NCBI GenBank assembly: GCA_016706595.1
Contig: JADJJH010000002.1
Location: 806,001 to 870,000 of the forward strand
From: Bacteroidota bacterium
GTDB taxonomy: Bacteria > Bacteroidota > Bacteroidia > Chitinophagales > Chitinophagaceae
Direction of reading: 5' to 3'
Length of the DNA stretch: 64,000 nt
Part shown: positions 17,353 through 27,287 of the stretch, one piece after another
How positions within the stretch are numbered: the stretch's first letter is position 1
Layout: each line of letters opens with the position of its first letter
Position numbers and translations under genes: made by a program
Notes under the pieces: generated by a model
Told to the model about the DNA's origin: nothing
What the model saw: the letters and a program-made list of their open reading frames with translations, nothing else
The model's database searches: none

Positions 17353-17805
17353 ATGTTCTTTCGTAAAAGCATAAAAAACTTATTGTCCAAGGCAGAAACC
17401 GAACTGGTGATGCAGGCAATACGCATGCACGAACAACCAACATCAGGCGAAATAAAAATTTTTATTGAAAGTTCATGTGAACATTCGAATGCATTTGAAC
17501 GCGCTAAAGAATTGTTTATACAATTGAAAATGAATGAAACTGTGGATAGGAATGCTGTCCTTATTTATATAGCAACAGAAGATAAAGCTTTTGCACTTTG
17601 TGCAGATAAAGGCATTGTAGAAAAGGCCGAACCTTTATTTTGGAATGCAGAAGCTAAATTATTAAGTAGCTATTTTGTTGAACAAAAATATGTGCAAGGT
17701 TTGCAAAATTGTATCGCGAATATCGGACAAGTATTAAAAGCGCATTTTCCATGGGAAGGTGAAAATAAAAATGAATTACCTGACGAAATTGTATTTGGGA
17801 AATGA
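17353..17805 (+). CDS. TPM domain protein (small, soluble)
   Basis: A 150-residue intact protein with a single TPM (YgcG/DUF477-type) domain: ETELVMQAIRMHEQPTSGEI, VLIYIATEDKAFALCADKG, and a C-terminal HFPWE segment. There is no signal peptide or membrane segment. It follows lemA by 35 bases and overlaps the next TPM gene by four bases (ATGA), giving the lemA-TPM-TPM order that is common in Bacteroidota. The biochemical role of the family is not established. Confidence 0.75.
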   Translation: MFFRKSIKNLLSKAETELVMQAIRMHEQPTSGEIKIFIESSCEHSNAFERAKELFIQLKMNETVDRNAVLIYIATEDKAFALCADKGIVEKAEPLFWNAEAKLLSSYFVEQKYVQGLQNCIANIGQVLKAHFPWEGENKNELPDEIVFGK

Positions 17806-18618
17806 GATTAGCATTTGTGAGTAAACGATTTTTTGATTCTACTTTATGTGTTACTTATTCGTGTTTAGTATTTGCACAAAGCGAACATACATATCATAAA
17901 AGTATTCCGGATTTACCGGCCGTACCACGTTTAGTCAACGACTTGGCCGATATGTTAAACGAGCAAGAAGAAACGTTACTTGAAGCCAAATTATTAGCCT
18001 TTGAAAAAGAAAGTTCAAACGAAGTTACTATCGTTACGGTTGAAACTTTAGGCGATATGGAAGTTTCGGAATTCGCGCTTGAATTAGGTCGTAAATGGAA
18101 TATTGGGAAAAAGGAAAAGAAGAATGGTGTACTTATTTTAGCTTCTAAACAAGATCGAAAGATTAATATTTCACCGGGTTATGGTTTACAAGGTGCTTTA
18201 ACTGATATGATATGTTCACGCATTATTCGTGAATACATGAAGCCACAATTTAAAGCCGGTAATTTTTATGCGGTTTTGATGACGCCAGTAAAGCCATTAT
18301 AAAAGCAACAAAGGGTGAGTTTACCAATGATGCTAAAGACGAAACAAAAAGTGTGAATCCATTTCCGTTTGCTCTCATCATCATTTTTTTAGTTTTGGTA
18401 TTTTACATTTTCTTCATACGCCGAAATAAAAATTTCACCTATGTAAGTCGTAAAGGATATAATTACGATCGAGGAGCTCCTTGGCTAGGTGGCTTTGGAG
18501 GTTTTGGTGGCGGAAGTGGTTGGGGTAATTCAGGTGGTGGAAGTTCTGGCGGAGGATTGGTGGCTTCGGAGGTGGAGGCGGTGGCTTTGATGGTGGCGGT
18601 GCAAGTGGTGATTGGTAA
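17802..18618 (+). pseudogene. TPM domain (YgcG-type) membrane protein, two frameshifts
   Basis: With two one-base insertions this reads as one protein of about 270 residues: signal peptide (ends VFAQS), TPM domain (PRLVNDLADMLNEQEE, SNEVTIVTVETLGD, LGRKWNIGKKEKKNGVLIL, SPGYGLQGALTD), one membrane helix (FPFALIIIFLVLVFYIFFI) and a Gly-rich tail ending ASGDW with a stop at 18616-18618. The frame is lost near 18271, where GGCGGT reads GCGGT, and again near 18556, where GGATTTGGT reads GGATTGGT; both are losses in short homopolymers. It starts inside the previous TPM gene, so the two are coupled. An envelope role with LemA is likely from context only. Confidence 0.75.
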
Positions 18619-18694
18619 ATGGCAGTTGGTAGTAAGTGGTAGAGAGCAGTAAGCGGCAGGCAGTATGCTAATCTTGCAACAAAGCCACTTCTCC

Positions 18695-18795
18695 ACATAT
18701 TCAACTATCCAATTATCTAATGAATTTTTAAACTGGTAAATTGACATTCGTTTCAAAATCACCTTCTGCCATTTTTTTTGTAATAATTTATTTTC
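18695..18795 (-). repeat. Duplicated 3' end of the kmo gene
   Basis: About 100 bases closely similar to 21013-21118, the last 25 or so codons plus the first downstream bases of the degraded kmo gene. On the minus strand both read GAAGGAGATTTTGAAACGAA-like text, then NVNLP, then a TTGGAT(A/T)GTTGAATATG segment. It carries no promoter or start. The two copies are direct repeats that bracket the block of secreted-protein paralogues at 18.8-20.7 kb. Confidence 0.6.
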
Positions 18796-18829
18796 AGCCT
18801 AACTAATTTCTCCATCTCAAACAATAATG

Positions 18830-19125
18830 ATGTGAGTTAATTTTCACTGGTAATGTAGTGGTTCTATTGAAATTAACTAGATTTATGAAATGGTTTTTAA
18901 ATATCATAAGATTGAATCGCAGAGTCCTGAGGCGGAGACTCTGCGGAGAACTGTCAGTGTGCGCTAAAAAAAGTGGGGCAAGTTGTAATTTCAACCGAAG
19001 GTTAAATGAAGGGAAACGAAAAGTAAAATGCAAGGGTAGTAGCTTAAGTGCCGGTATGTATTACTACAAATGTAGTTTTGAAGGATGTGAAACTGTTTTA
19101 GGTAAACTCTCAACTATTCACAATG
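18830..19125 (+). pseudogene. T9SS cargo gene fragment, copy A (3' end only)
   Basis: Only a C-terminal sorting-domain-like end can be read, in shifting frames: GQVVIST, then GMYYYKCSFEGCE and GKLSTIH, which match the ends of copies B and C (GLYNYRCKFEDCADAF, GKLSII). Everything upstream of about 18830 is missing and gives way to the kmo 3' fragment. A GC-rich hairpin (18918-18945) sits in the middle of the remnant. The end runs into the start of copy B. Confidence 0.55.
18918..18945. repeat. GC-rich palindromic element
   Basis: Perfect inverted repeat CGCAGAGTC / GACTCTGCG around a 10-base loop, much richer in G and C than its surroundings, inside the decayed copy A. It looks like a short REP-type interspersed element, but no second copy was found in this window. 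Confidence 0.45.
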
Positions 19126-19920
19126 AAAAGAGTTATTTTATTTTCAATTTTGAACATGCTTCTCATGTGATATTTGCCCAGTGTAGGGTTATGCATTTGA
19201 GGGGCAACGAACATAAGTGGCACAAATGTTACAGTTTCATGTTGGTGATGTAGACACGGCAACATATTGTGATTCCAAAGTTTGACCTTATCATATTAGT
19301 GTAAGACATACATCTCTCCCATTTAGTTGTAAGGGTGGAAGGTAATTTTCATTTTCTCCAGCGGTGAACGAAATTTTCTTAACGTTGGCTCAGTAAATGG
19401 CCCATATTAGATTCAGAAATTGTTCGCGTATTCATAAATGGATTTTATAGCCCCATAGTACTCGGAGATACAAGTATTTGTCAGCAATTTGTTATCCTCA
19501 CCCAATTGAGATATTACATCACCCAATTGGGATGGCGCAGGTAGTGAAAATATTATAATTAATGGAATTATTGATTCAATTCTATTATTGATTCAGTCAG
19601 AGTCGGTTGTCCCAATGAGCACACTTTTCTCTTTCACTCCTGCACTGGCCGGTTTCAACAACTAATTATAGTTCAGGCAATAATGGGAGCAAGTATTTAC
19701 CCTAACCCTGCTTCAAGCGAAATAAATATTGAATATGAATGAAGGAAGCGAACGAGCATTTGTGTTGTATAACAGCCTAGGACAAAAGCATATAGCTGTA
19801 TATTACCTGGAAGGTAGTAATAAAATTTATAGAACTCTTCCCAAAGTTGTAGATGGTTTATATAACATATCGTTGCAAGTTTGAAGGTTGTGCAGATGCA
19901 TTTGCAAACATTAATCTTAA
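19123..19920 (+). pseudogene. Secreted T9SS cargo paralogue, copy B (frameshifted)
   Basis: Starts with a readable signal peptide, MKRVILFSILNMLLM, and ends with a type A sorting domain (SIYPNPAS-like text near 19690, NSLGQK, VDGLYN, CKFEGCADAF). Between them the frame is lost every 60-150 bases. Segments align with copy C: GDVDTATYCDSK against GSVDTLTYCNNT, and FTPALAGFNN near the end. About 265 residues if intact. The fold and target of the central part are not recognised. It is followed by copy C after only a few bases, so this is a tandem duplication. Confidence 0.6.
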
Positions 19921-19924
19921 ATTA

Positions 19925-20736
19925 ATGAAAGGTTTAATACTTCTTACTTTGCATCTTTGATGCACCCAAGCGTTCGCTCAACGCAGAGTATCCCATACAA
20001 ACTTTACTCAATTAGTTAATGGGCATAGTGTAAATGGGAAAGCCTTTGGATCTGTAGATACGCTAACGTATTGCAATAATACGATGGGTCCTTATCAATT
20101 GGTATGCATAATTATCGTTGCCTTGGTCTTGCAATAATGGGGGCTATACATTTACCTTACACCACCTATCAATGAACTATTTATTAATTTTGGTTTGATA
20201 GATGGTAGTTCTCTTTGATTCTGAGGTGGTAAACCCGTATGTTAACGGGTCACTTATGCCATCCCTTTTCCAGGTACAGCAAATGCTTGTCAACCACCGC
20301 CATTACTCGCATCTGATGGTGATGTCACAAGCCCACAGCATAATGGGTGGATGGAAAAACAAAATAAGCGGAATGATTGATTCGATAACAGTACTTGATC
20401 TAATAATACACGGATGCTTGATGGGTGCTGTCTTTTCACTTTCCTTCTGCAATTGGCCGGTTTTCAACAACTAATTATGCTTTCTTTAGAAAATAAAGGA
20501 GTTAGTATTTATTCTAATCCTGCTTCCAACTTGAAATAAATATTGAATACGAATGTAAAACCGAAGGTGAATTTGTGTTGTTTAATAGCCTAGGACAACA
20601 AGTATATAGCTGTATATTACCTGAAGGAATAATAAAGTCTATAGAACTTTCCTAAACTTGTAGATGGTTTATATAACTATCGTTGCAAGTTTAAAGATTG
20701 TGCAGATGCATTTGTAAACTTTCAATAATTGAGTAA
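19925..20736 (+). pseudogene. Secreted T9SS cargo paralogue, copy C (frameshifted)
   Basis: Signal peptide MKGLILLTLHL...AFAQ, then in shifting frames VNGKAFGSVDTLTYCNNT, PGTANACQPPPLLASDGD, and a C-terminal sorting domain: GVSIYPNPAS, EINIEYE, EFVLFNSLGQQVYSC, LVDGLYNYRCKF and GKLSIIE with a stop at 20734-20736. The most legible of the three copies. Family knowledge: the sorting domain sends the protein through the outer membrane by the type IX system. The body has no recognised domain. Indels rather than substitutions dominate the damage. Confidence 0.6.
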
Positions 20737-20747
20737 ACTGTTGGCAT

Positions 20748-20916
20748 TATCACGCAAGCGTCAGCTTGTGTCCCTAAAATTTGCGTCCGACAAAGAAGAT
20801 CGAACTCAAACTTTTAACAAATCCGATAAGCTACTTCCACCATTACACATTGTTATTTCCATTCAATATCACGCAAGCGTCAGCTTGGCTTTCCAACATT
20901 TGGCAGTCCGCCAAAG
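20748..20916. repeat. Direct repeat pair with ACGCAAGCGTCAGCTTG core
   Basis: Two copies of a roughly 50-base unit, at 20748-20796 and 20867-20916, start with TATCACGCAAGCGTCAGCTTG and end with GTCCG(A/C)CAAAGAA. The core CAAGC-GTCA-GCTTG can fold into a small hairpin. They lie in the 300-base spacer between copy C and kmo, in which I see no gene. Confidence 0.6.
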
Positions 20917-21030
20917 AATTGAAATGATAAAACTTGATTTTAGGATTGCCAAAAATGAAGTTCTAAAGTTTTGAAACTTGGTTTCCTATTTCTCCAACAA
21001 TGCTACTCATTCGCATATTCAACAATCCAA

Positions 21031-22349
21031 TTAACTAATAAATTTTTGAATCCCGGGTAAATTCACATTCGTTTCAAAATCTCCTTCTCGGCCAGTAATT
21101 TTTTGCAATAATTTATCTTGCGCTTTTGGCAAACTTATTGCGAAGTGATAGGATGTATTTGAAAAGGATACCATTTCGTAAACCGAATTAAATTTGCAGG
21201 GTATAAAAGACCTAGTTGTTTTTCAATTTTCTTTCGAGCTAAAATAAGGGGTCGGCAACGAGGTCGCGCATTTCGATAAAGTCGCAAGGCGAGGTCGGCA
21301 ACAGCATCCCATTTTTTTGCGTGCTTGCTGGTAAATAGGTAAAATTTCTTTCCACGATTTGCTGCTCGATGCATCCATAATTTCCATCAAAATTTACAGT
21401 CCTCAAATCCGGCATTCATGCCTTTGTCCGTAAAAAGGTATTTATAGGCATGCGCCGCATCGCCAATTAAAAACTCTTTATCTTCATAAATCCATGGGAA
21501 ACATTTTACGGTTACCAATGATGAGGTTGGGTTTTTTAAAATAGTCTTCTGCAAAAGTTGGTATTTAATTCCAAGGCATCGGGGAATTGGGTTTCAAAAA
21601 TGCTTTGCATCGGCCCTGGCTTTAATGGCCGAAAAAGAAGGATTGCCTTCGAACGGAAAAAAATAATGCAAGCAAATGAACCATCAAAAATCAGTAAGGC
21701 TAATCAACATGAAATTTTTCTTGGCCAATATGCAAGGCTTTTTCTTCAATCAGAAAGCTATTGCGAATTTTCTCCCTGCCGGAATAAATATCCTTTTAAC
21801 CATGTTGCGCCATAAAATTGGTTATAATTGAATCGATCTTTTTAACATACGCATTTCTCAATGCCGAAAAAGCACCATCCGCAGTGACTATCATTTCATG
21901 ATCTTGTACCGCTTTTTACCAAAGTTTGTGCGTCTTCAATTTTAAAACTTGAGCATCTAATTCAACATCTTCTACACGCAGATTGAACTGAATACTTACA
22001 CCATTAGCTTCGGCTAGAGATATCAATTTTTTATTCAAATCTCTCTGCCAATAGAATAGATGGCTTGCTGTTTTGCCGCCATAGGCCGAAAAACGGTTGT
22101 GCCATCGCCCTGTATCGGTCGACCATATATGGGTATCGCAATCTCTTCGTTATCTTTTTAATCCGGCCATTTTAAAGCCGCCCAACCGCGAACGCTTCAT
22201 AGCTAAATTAATAGATCCGCCTGCCGACATATTTGCTTTTCGCATATCCGAACGACGTTCAAGCATCGTCACTTGTATCCTCTTTGCAACAGCATTGATA
22301 GCAATGAGTCCATTAAGCCGGCTCCTAGTATTGTAATTTTCTTTTCCAT
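21031..22349 (-). pseudogene. kmo: Kynurenine 3-monooxygenase, multiply frameshifted
   Basis: On the minus strand from ATG at 22349: MEKKITILGAGL (FAD-binding GxGxxG region), SLLSM, RGYK, VTMLERRSDMRK, MSAGGSINLA, then AIPIYGR-like and QAIYSIGR-like text, and near the end PLYxMVSFSNTSYHFA and AQDKLLQKIT with a stop at 21033-21031. This order is that of kynurenine 3-monooxygenase (about 450 residues), which hydroxylates kynurenine with NADPH and FAD on the route from tryptophan to NAD. At least a dozen one-base indels break the frame. No other kynurenine-pathway gene is visible nearby. Since the residues match the family so well between breaks, sequencing error is a serious alternative to true loss. 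Confidence 0.8.
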
Positions 22350-22413
22350 ATCAAGCACAAGATTAATAATTTCTTTCGGTAATATAATCATAAGTTTATG
22401 CATGATCGCGTGC

Positions 22414-23320
22414 TCACTTTTTGTTTAGTGAATCTAAAATATCTAAGGCCCCTTGTTTATATTTTCTCATCACTTCTTCGGCATAATTAATACCGCCTTG
22501 TGCAATTACCGCATCAATAATAAAATTTATTCAGTTTTCTTTTTTGCCGGATTTTTAAAGATGTGAATAATTTTCGCTTTGGTTTTTGAATCGCGAATGA
22601 TTGAGTGTAAATCAAAGGCAAGGTCATTTTTTTCTTTGATGTCGTTGCGCGGTAGGTTTACCAATATCTACTTTGCCATAATCGAATAGGTCATCTTATT
22701 TGAAAGGCAATACCAATTTTTTCCCAAATAATCTTAGTTTATCTGTAATTTCTCTGTTCTCGGTAGTTGACGCACGGCAGCACAAGTAGATGAAACTAAA
22801 GATGCGGTTTTATATGTAATAATTTCAAAATATATTTCTTCTGTTATATCTAATCGTCTGCTTTTTCCGCTTGTAAGAGTTCTCCCTCACCATATCCTTT
22901 ACAGCAGTTGCCAATATTTCAAGATTCTAAAATCTTTGTTGTTTAATGATACCAGCAAGCCTTTTGAAAGTAAGTAACGCCAAAAAAAAACGGCAATTTT
23001 GTTTTTCCAAAGGGCATTAATCGAAAAAAAAAACTTCTGCGGCAATTGGCATCATCCACAACATCATCATGAACAAGGGTAGCTGTATGTAGTAATTCAA
23101 TTAATGAAGCTGTCCGATACGATACGTTCATTAACGATACCACAAAGTTTGCAAGAAAGAATTACGAAAATGGGACGAAGCTGTTTGCCTTTTGATTTCA
23201 CGATATATTTCATGATATTATCGAGTAGCGAAACTTTACTTTTTACGGCTGAATTCGAAGTTAATTTCAAAGGCATTTAAATCGTCCTGTAAATATTTCT
23301 TAATTTCTTCATCTTATACA
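22414..23320 (-). pseudogene. ispB: Polyprenyl (octaprenyl) diphosphate synthase, frameshifted
   Basis: Read in several minus-strand frames: DEEIKKYLQDDLNAFEINF, AVKSKVSLLDNIMKYIVKSK, GKQLRPIFVILS, then RTASLIELLHTATLVHDDVV with the first aspartate-rich motif DDVVD, IALWKNK, LLSKGL, the second motif QIRDDLFDYG near 22690, and the end AEEVMRKYKQGALDILDSL with stop TGA at 22416-22414. This is a complete trans-polyprenyl synthase of about 320 residues, the enzyme that makes the menaquinone side chain. Indels sit at intervals of roughly 60-200 bases. Such an enzyme is normally essential, which argues that the damage is not biological unless a second copy exists. Confidence 0.8.
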
Positions 23321-23386
23321 ATGATAAACAAGGGGTTTGTAAATAAAAAGATTCATGATAAAATTATGTAGTTTGTTCAAAGTTTT

Positions 23387-23394
23387 TACCTTTG
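23387..23394 (+). promoter_or_regulatory. Candidate -7 element (TACCTTTG) ahead of the first OmpA-family gene
   Basis: Perfect TANNTTTG match 27 bases before the ATG at 23422. A TTTG at 23372 is too close to be a normal -33 element. Confidence 0.4.
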
Positions 23395-23421
23395 TAAATT
23401 AAAAATTAAAATACGAAAAAT

Positions 23422-25150
23422 ATGTCAAGTAAAAATTGTACTATTTTATCTGTGTTGGTAGTCTTGCTTAGCCTGTCATTTACGTTTGCTCAAGCACAAG
23501 AAAGTACCACTACCGAAACTACTTCGACCAGAGTCTACAGGGGAGCTGGTTATGATTATTTGGATACTTCCTTGGTGCCCTTACGTCGTATGGATCAGCA
23601 ACGCGACTTTCTAAAAAAATGAGTATGACTTTCCTGCTAAGCCCCGCAATCAGTGGGAGATAGGGATAAGTGGAGGCTTTGTAAATGTATCGGGCGATGT
23701 ACGAACTAAGATGCCTTGGCGCGCTAAGAATCCAGGTCAAACTATGGGTTTTGGTGTTCATGTACGAAAAGCTTGGGGCTATATTATTTCAACTCGTTTA
23801 CAATACTTACATGGAAAAGTTTTCTTGGCTTTAACTGGCAACCTGGTACGGATACTGGATCATGGAAATCAAAATCCTTGACAGCTTTAGGTTATGGTTA
23901 CAACCCAGTGTTTACAATTACCAAACAAATATCGATGAGTTATCACTCAATTGGTAGCGTCTTTAATAATATTAAGTTTCATAAAGCACGAAACAAAGCA
24001 AGTTTATATGTATTAGCAGGTATAGGCGGTACCCTATATGATACATGGGTTGATGCGTTGAAGGCAAATAAACGGTACGATTTCAGCAAAATTATTAATA
24101 CAAATTATAATGCCGATCAACCAGATAATTGGTCGAACACGTATAAGTCGAGAAACGCAAAGAACGAAGATTTACTTACTTTATTTGATGGTGAATATGA
24201 AACACGTGCTGAAAGACATGACAATCGACCTTGGTTTGGCAAAGAAAAAACCTACAGAACAGTATTAACCGCTGGATTGGGTATTCAATTTAAATTAGGT
24301 AAAGAGTTTCTCTTTCGATTGAAGACAAATGGTCTTATAAAATGATGATTTAGTTGACGGGCAACGTTGGCAAGAATGGCCTGCACCCGGAAATGGTGGT
24401 TCGGCTTTAACACGAGATTTTGATACCTATAACTATGCATCAATCGGATTGAATCTAAATTTAGGTGGTAAGTCGGTTGAGCCATTGTGGTGGATGAATC
24501 CATTAGATTATGGTTATAATGAGTTGAAGAGAGAAAATAATAATGGTTCTCCTTGTGACATTGATTCGGATGGTGATGGTGTTTCGGATTGTTTTGATGC
24601 CTGTCCTGGAACCGAACCTGGTATTGCAGTTGATACCCATGGGTGTTGCTTAGATACAGATGGTGATGGAGTTTGTGACTATAAAGACAAGCAATTAATT
24701 ACTCCAACAGAATGTCAACCTTCAGATGCTGATGGTATAGGAAATTGTCCAGATCCAAAGTGTTGTGATCCTAAACCAGTAAAAGGTTGTTCAGACATTA
24801 AGGGTGGTACTATCTCATCATTTGTAAATAAAGTGAAGCTTAGTTCAGAAGCTAAGGCGGCACTTTCGATTTTAGCGAATGATATGCGTGCAAATCCTAC
24901 TTGCCGAGTAGTAATAATAGGTAATGGAAACGAGAATAAATTAGAAGAGCAAAGATCATGGGATCGAGTAAATAATATTATAAATTACATGCGTGATAAC
25001 CAAGGAATAGATGGGGAGAGGTTTATTTTTAGATTTGGTGAATCAGGTGAACCAGGAACGGTAAGTTATCGCCCGGCTGCAGAAGGTGCGTCAGGTGAAG
25101 CAACGGTAGCGCCTAAACATCCTGAATTAACGGTAAATAAAAACACTTAA
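23422..25150 (+). pseudogene. OmpA-family outer-membrane protein with TSP3-like repeats, copy 1 (frameshifted)
   Basis: After correcting about five one-base indels (near 23610, 23800, 24305 and 24345 at least) this is one protein of about 570 residues. It has a signal peptide (ends FAQAQ), a beta-barrel region (NQWEIGISGGFVNVSGDV, VRKAWGYIISTRLQY, LAGIGGTLYDT, DGQRWQEWP, SVEPLWWMNPLDYGYN), Asp-rich calcium-binding repeats of the thrombospondin type 3 kind (DSDGDGVSDCFDACPGTEPG, DTDGDGVCDYKD), a Cys-rich linker and a C-terminal OmpA-like domain (LSSEAKAALSILANDM, RSWDRVNNIINYM, GIDGERFIFRFGE). It should anchor the outer membrane to peptidoglycan. A second copy follows at once, and a terminator closes the gene. 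Confidence 0.75.
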
Positions 25151-25166
25151 TATCAATATCATTGAA

Positions 25167-25199
25167 GAGGCTTACGTTTACTATGTAAGCCTCTTTTTT
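25167..25199 (+). terminator. Rho-independent terminator after OmpA-family copy 1
   Basis: Perfect stem GAGGCTTAC / GTAAGCCTC (25167-25175, 25185-25193), 9-base loop, followed by six T. Confidence 0.85.
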
Positions 25200-25400
25200 A
25201 ACAGGAATGGAATACAATCCGTAAAAAGTGTCAATCGATTACATCAAATTTTCGTTTATTTAGGTATTTTCTGAGGGCATAAAATCGATGAATTCTCATA
25301 TTTTGAAGGTTAAATTTTTAAATTTTTTCTCGAAATTTCAAAAAATTTTATTTAGGAGGCTTTTTGTCACAGTTTATTTTCCCAAAAAGGTATTATTTTT

Positions 25401-25429
25401 TTTGTTTGTGTAAAAAGAGCCTATATTTG
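25401..25429 (+). promoter_or_regulatory. Bacteroidota-type promoter of OmpA-family copy 2
   Basis: TTTG at 25401-25404, 17-base spacer, TATATTTG at 25422-25429; matches the -33/-7 consensus. The start ATG is at 25474, giving a leader of about 38 bases. The rest of the 320-base spacer from 25151 is AT-rich with no gene. Confidence 0.7.
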
Positions 25430-25473
25430 CCAGATATTGAACTACAATCAATTTTTATAATAAAAATAAAATT

Positions 25474-27165
25474 ATGGCAAGCAAAAAGTACTTATTATTA
25501 GCCGGTTTTATCGCTTTGTTTTCAGCAAATAGCGTTAAAGCTCAAGATGGTAACAGCGGAATGTATCGAGGTGGAGGATATGATGTCTCTGATACATCGT
25601 TAATTCCTGAAAAAGATTACCTCAGCAAAGAGATTTTCTTAACAACCAATATGATTTTCCGGCTAAACCTCGTAACCAATGGGAAATCGGAATTTCTGGT
25701 GGTTTATTAAATGTTTCTGGTGACGTTAAATCACGCTCGATTTTTAATCGTGCAGTGAAACCATTAAACACCTTAGGTTTTGGTTTATCTGTTCGTAAAG
25801 CTTGGGGTTATGTAATCTCTACTCGTTTGCAATTCATACATGGTAGTGCTTCTGGTTATAACTACAGAGAAAGCACAAGGATATTGGGACATGGAAATCA
25901 AAACCCATGGAGCCGCACTGGTTATGGCTCAAGCCCTGTAAACTACAATTACAAAACAACCATTAATGAATTATCATTTCAAGTGGTTGCTGCCTTAAAT
26001 AACCTAAAGTTTCATAATGCACGCAACAAAAGTAAGTTATTATGCCCTAGCAGGTTTCGGTGCTTTAACTTATAACACAAAAATAGATGCTTTGGATGCT
26101 GCAGGAAATCGTTATGCATTTGATAATATTGGAATTGGTTTAACTGGTTCTGCATATGAAAACAGAAAGGATATCGATAATCAACTAAAGGATATGTTTG
26201 ATGGTGAATACGAAACAGACGGTGAAACTCACTCAAATCGTGGTAAATTAGCTGGAGGTACATTACGTGGTATGGCTACAGCAGGTGCTGGTATTCAAGT
26301 TCGTTTATCGAAGAAACTTTCTTTACAAATTGAAGATAAAGTTACTTTCTCAAGTGATGACTTAATTGATGGTCAGCGCTGGCAAGAATGGCCTGGTGTG
26401 GCTTCAAATGCGCCATCAGGTTTAACTCGTGACTTTGATAATATCAACTATTTCTCAGTTGGATTAAATGTTAACGTTGGTGGTAAAGCAGTTGAGCCAT
26501 TATGGTGGATGAACGCTTTAGATTATGGATATAATGAAATGAAGCGTCCTCAAGCTAAAACTGAAGATTGTTCTAAAGATGCTGATGGAGATGGTATCTC
26601 CTGATTGCTTCGATCGTTGCCCTAACACGCCAGGTAATGTTTCTGTTGATTCTCATGGTTGTCCGTTTGATACAGATGGAGACGGTGTAGCTGATTACAA
26701 AGACAAGCAATTAATTACGCCTACGGAATGTCAACCAGTTGATGCTGATGGTGTTGGTAAATGTCCAGATCCTGAATGTTGCACACGTATCAAGCGTGAT
26801 GACAAACCAGAAGGTTGTGGTTCAATTCCTAGTGGGTCAATTAACTTCGCTTCAGGTGTTTCTAAATTAGGATCTTCAGCAATGAATCAATTGAATTCAT
26901 TAGCAAATGCAATGAAATCTAACCCTAACTGTCGTGCGGTGATTATCGGTAACGGTAGCGGAACTAAAGTTCAACAACAACGTTCATGGGATCGCGTAAA
27001 TTCTGTTATCAACTATATGGTTGATAAGCAAGGAATCGTGAAAGATTCATCTTCCAATATGGTAATTCAACAGGTGATGTAGATGCAGTTGATTATCGTT
27101 CTGCTGGTACAGATGAAACGGGTCCTTCTAATACACCTCCTCCTTTCCCTAATTTAAGGAAATAA
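25474..27165 (+). pseudogene. OmpA-family outer-membrane protein with TSP3-like repeats, copy 2 (frameshifted)
   Basis: Paralogue of the preceding gene with the same plan: signal peptide (ends NSVKAQ), the RGGGYDVSDTSLIP motif also in copy 1 (RGAGYDYLDTSLVP), barrel region (FGLSVRKAWGYVISTRLQF, NKVSYYALAGFGALTYNT, AVEPLWWMNALDYGYNEMKR), Asp-rich repeats (DADGDGI, DTDGDGVADYKDKQ), and an OmpA-like end (RSWDRVNSVINYMVDKQG, RFIFQYGNSTGDVDAVDYR) with a true stop at 27163-27165. One-base indels sit near 25610 (missing A), 26028 (extra A), 26600 (extra T) and 27045 (missing base). About 560 residues if corrected. It has its own promoter and terminator. The two copies agree far better with each other in the restored frame than as sequenced. 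Confidence 0.75.
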
Positions 27166-27196
27166 AAATTACTTTTTGCCTTTACAAATAAAAATT

Positions 27197-27224
27197 AGTC
27201 CCGGATTTATTCGGGACTTTTTTT
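27197..27224 (+). terminator. Rho-independent terminator after OmpA-family copy 2
   Basis: Stem AGTCCCG / TCGGGACT (27197-27203, 27211-27218) followed by a run of T to 27224. Confidence 0.85.
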
Positions 27225-27258
27225 ATAAACATATTCGATGGCTTTCAAATTTAGAGTT

Positions 27259-27266
27259 TACATTTG
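27259..27266 (+). promoter_or_regulatory. Candidate -7 element (TACATTTG) ahead of phaC
   Basis: Perfect TANNTTTG match 21 bases before the ATG at 27288; no clear -33 TTG at 17-21 bases upstream. Confidence 0.45.
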
Positions 27267-27287
27267 CCATCTTAAATTTAATTAATT

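Noticed and set aside
18435..18762. Minus-strand proline-rich frames opposite the Gly-rich TPM tail
   Set aside because: Mirror of Gly codons of the TPM protein; no independent support.
20748..20916. Repeat pair as a CRISPR array
   Set aside because: Only two imperfect units, the spacing is about 70 bases of unrelated sequence, and no cas gene is present.
18600..23400. Mobile element as the cause of the broken region
   Set aside because: No transposase, integrase or terminal inverted repeats were found; the damage is by one-base indels and continues far outside the duplicated block.
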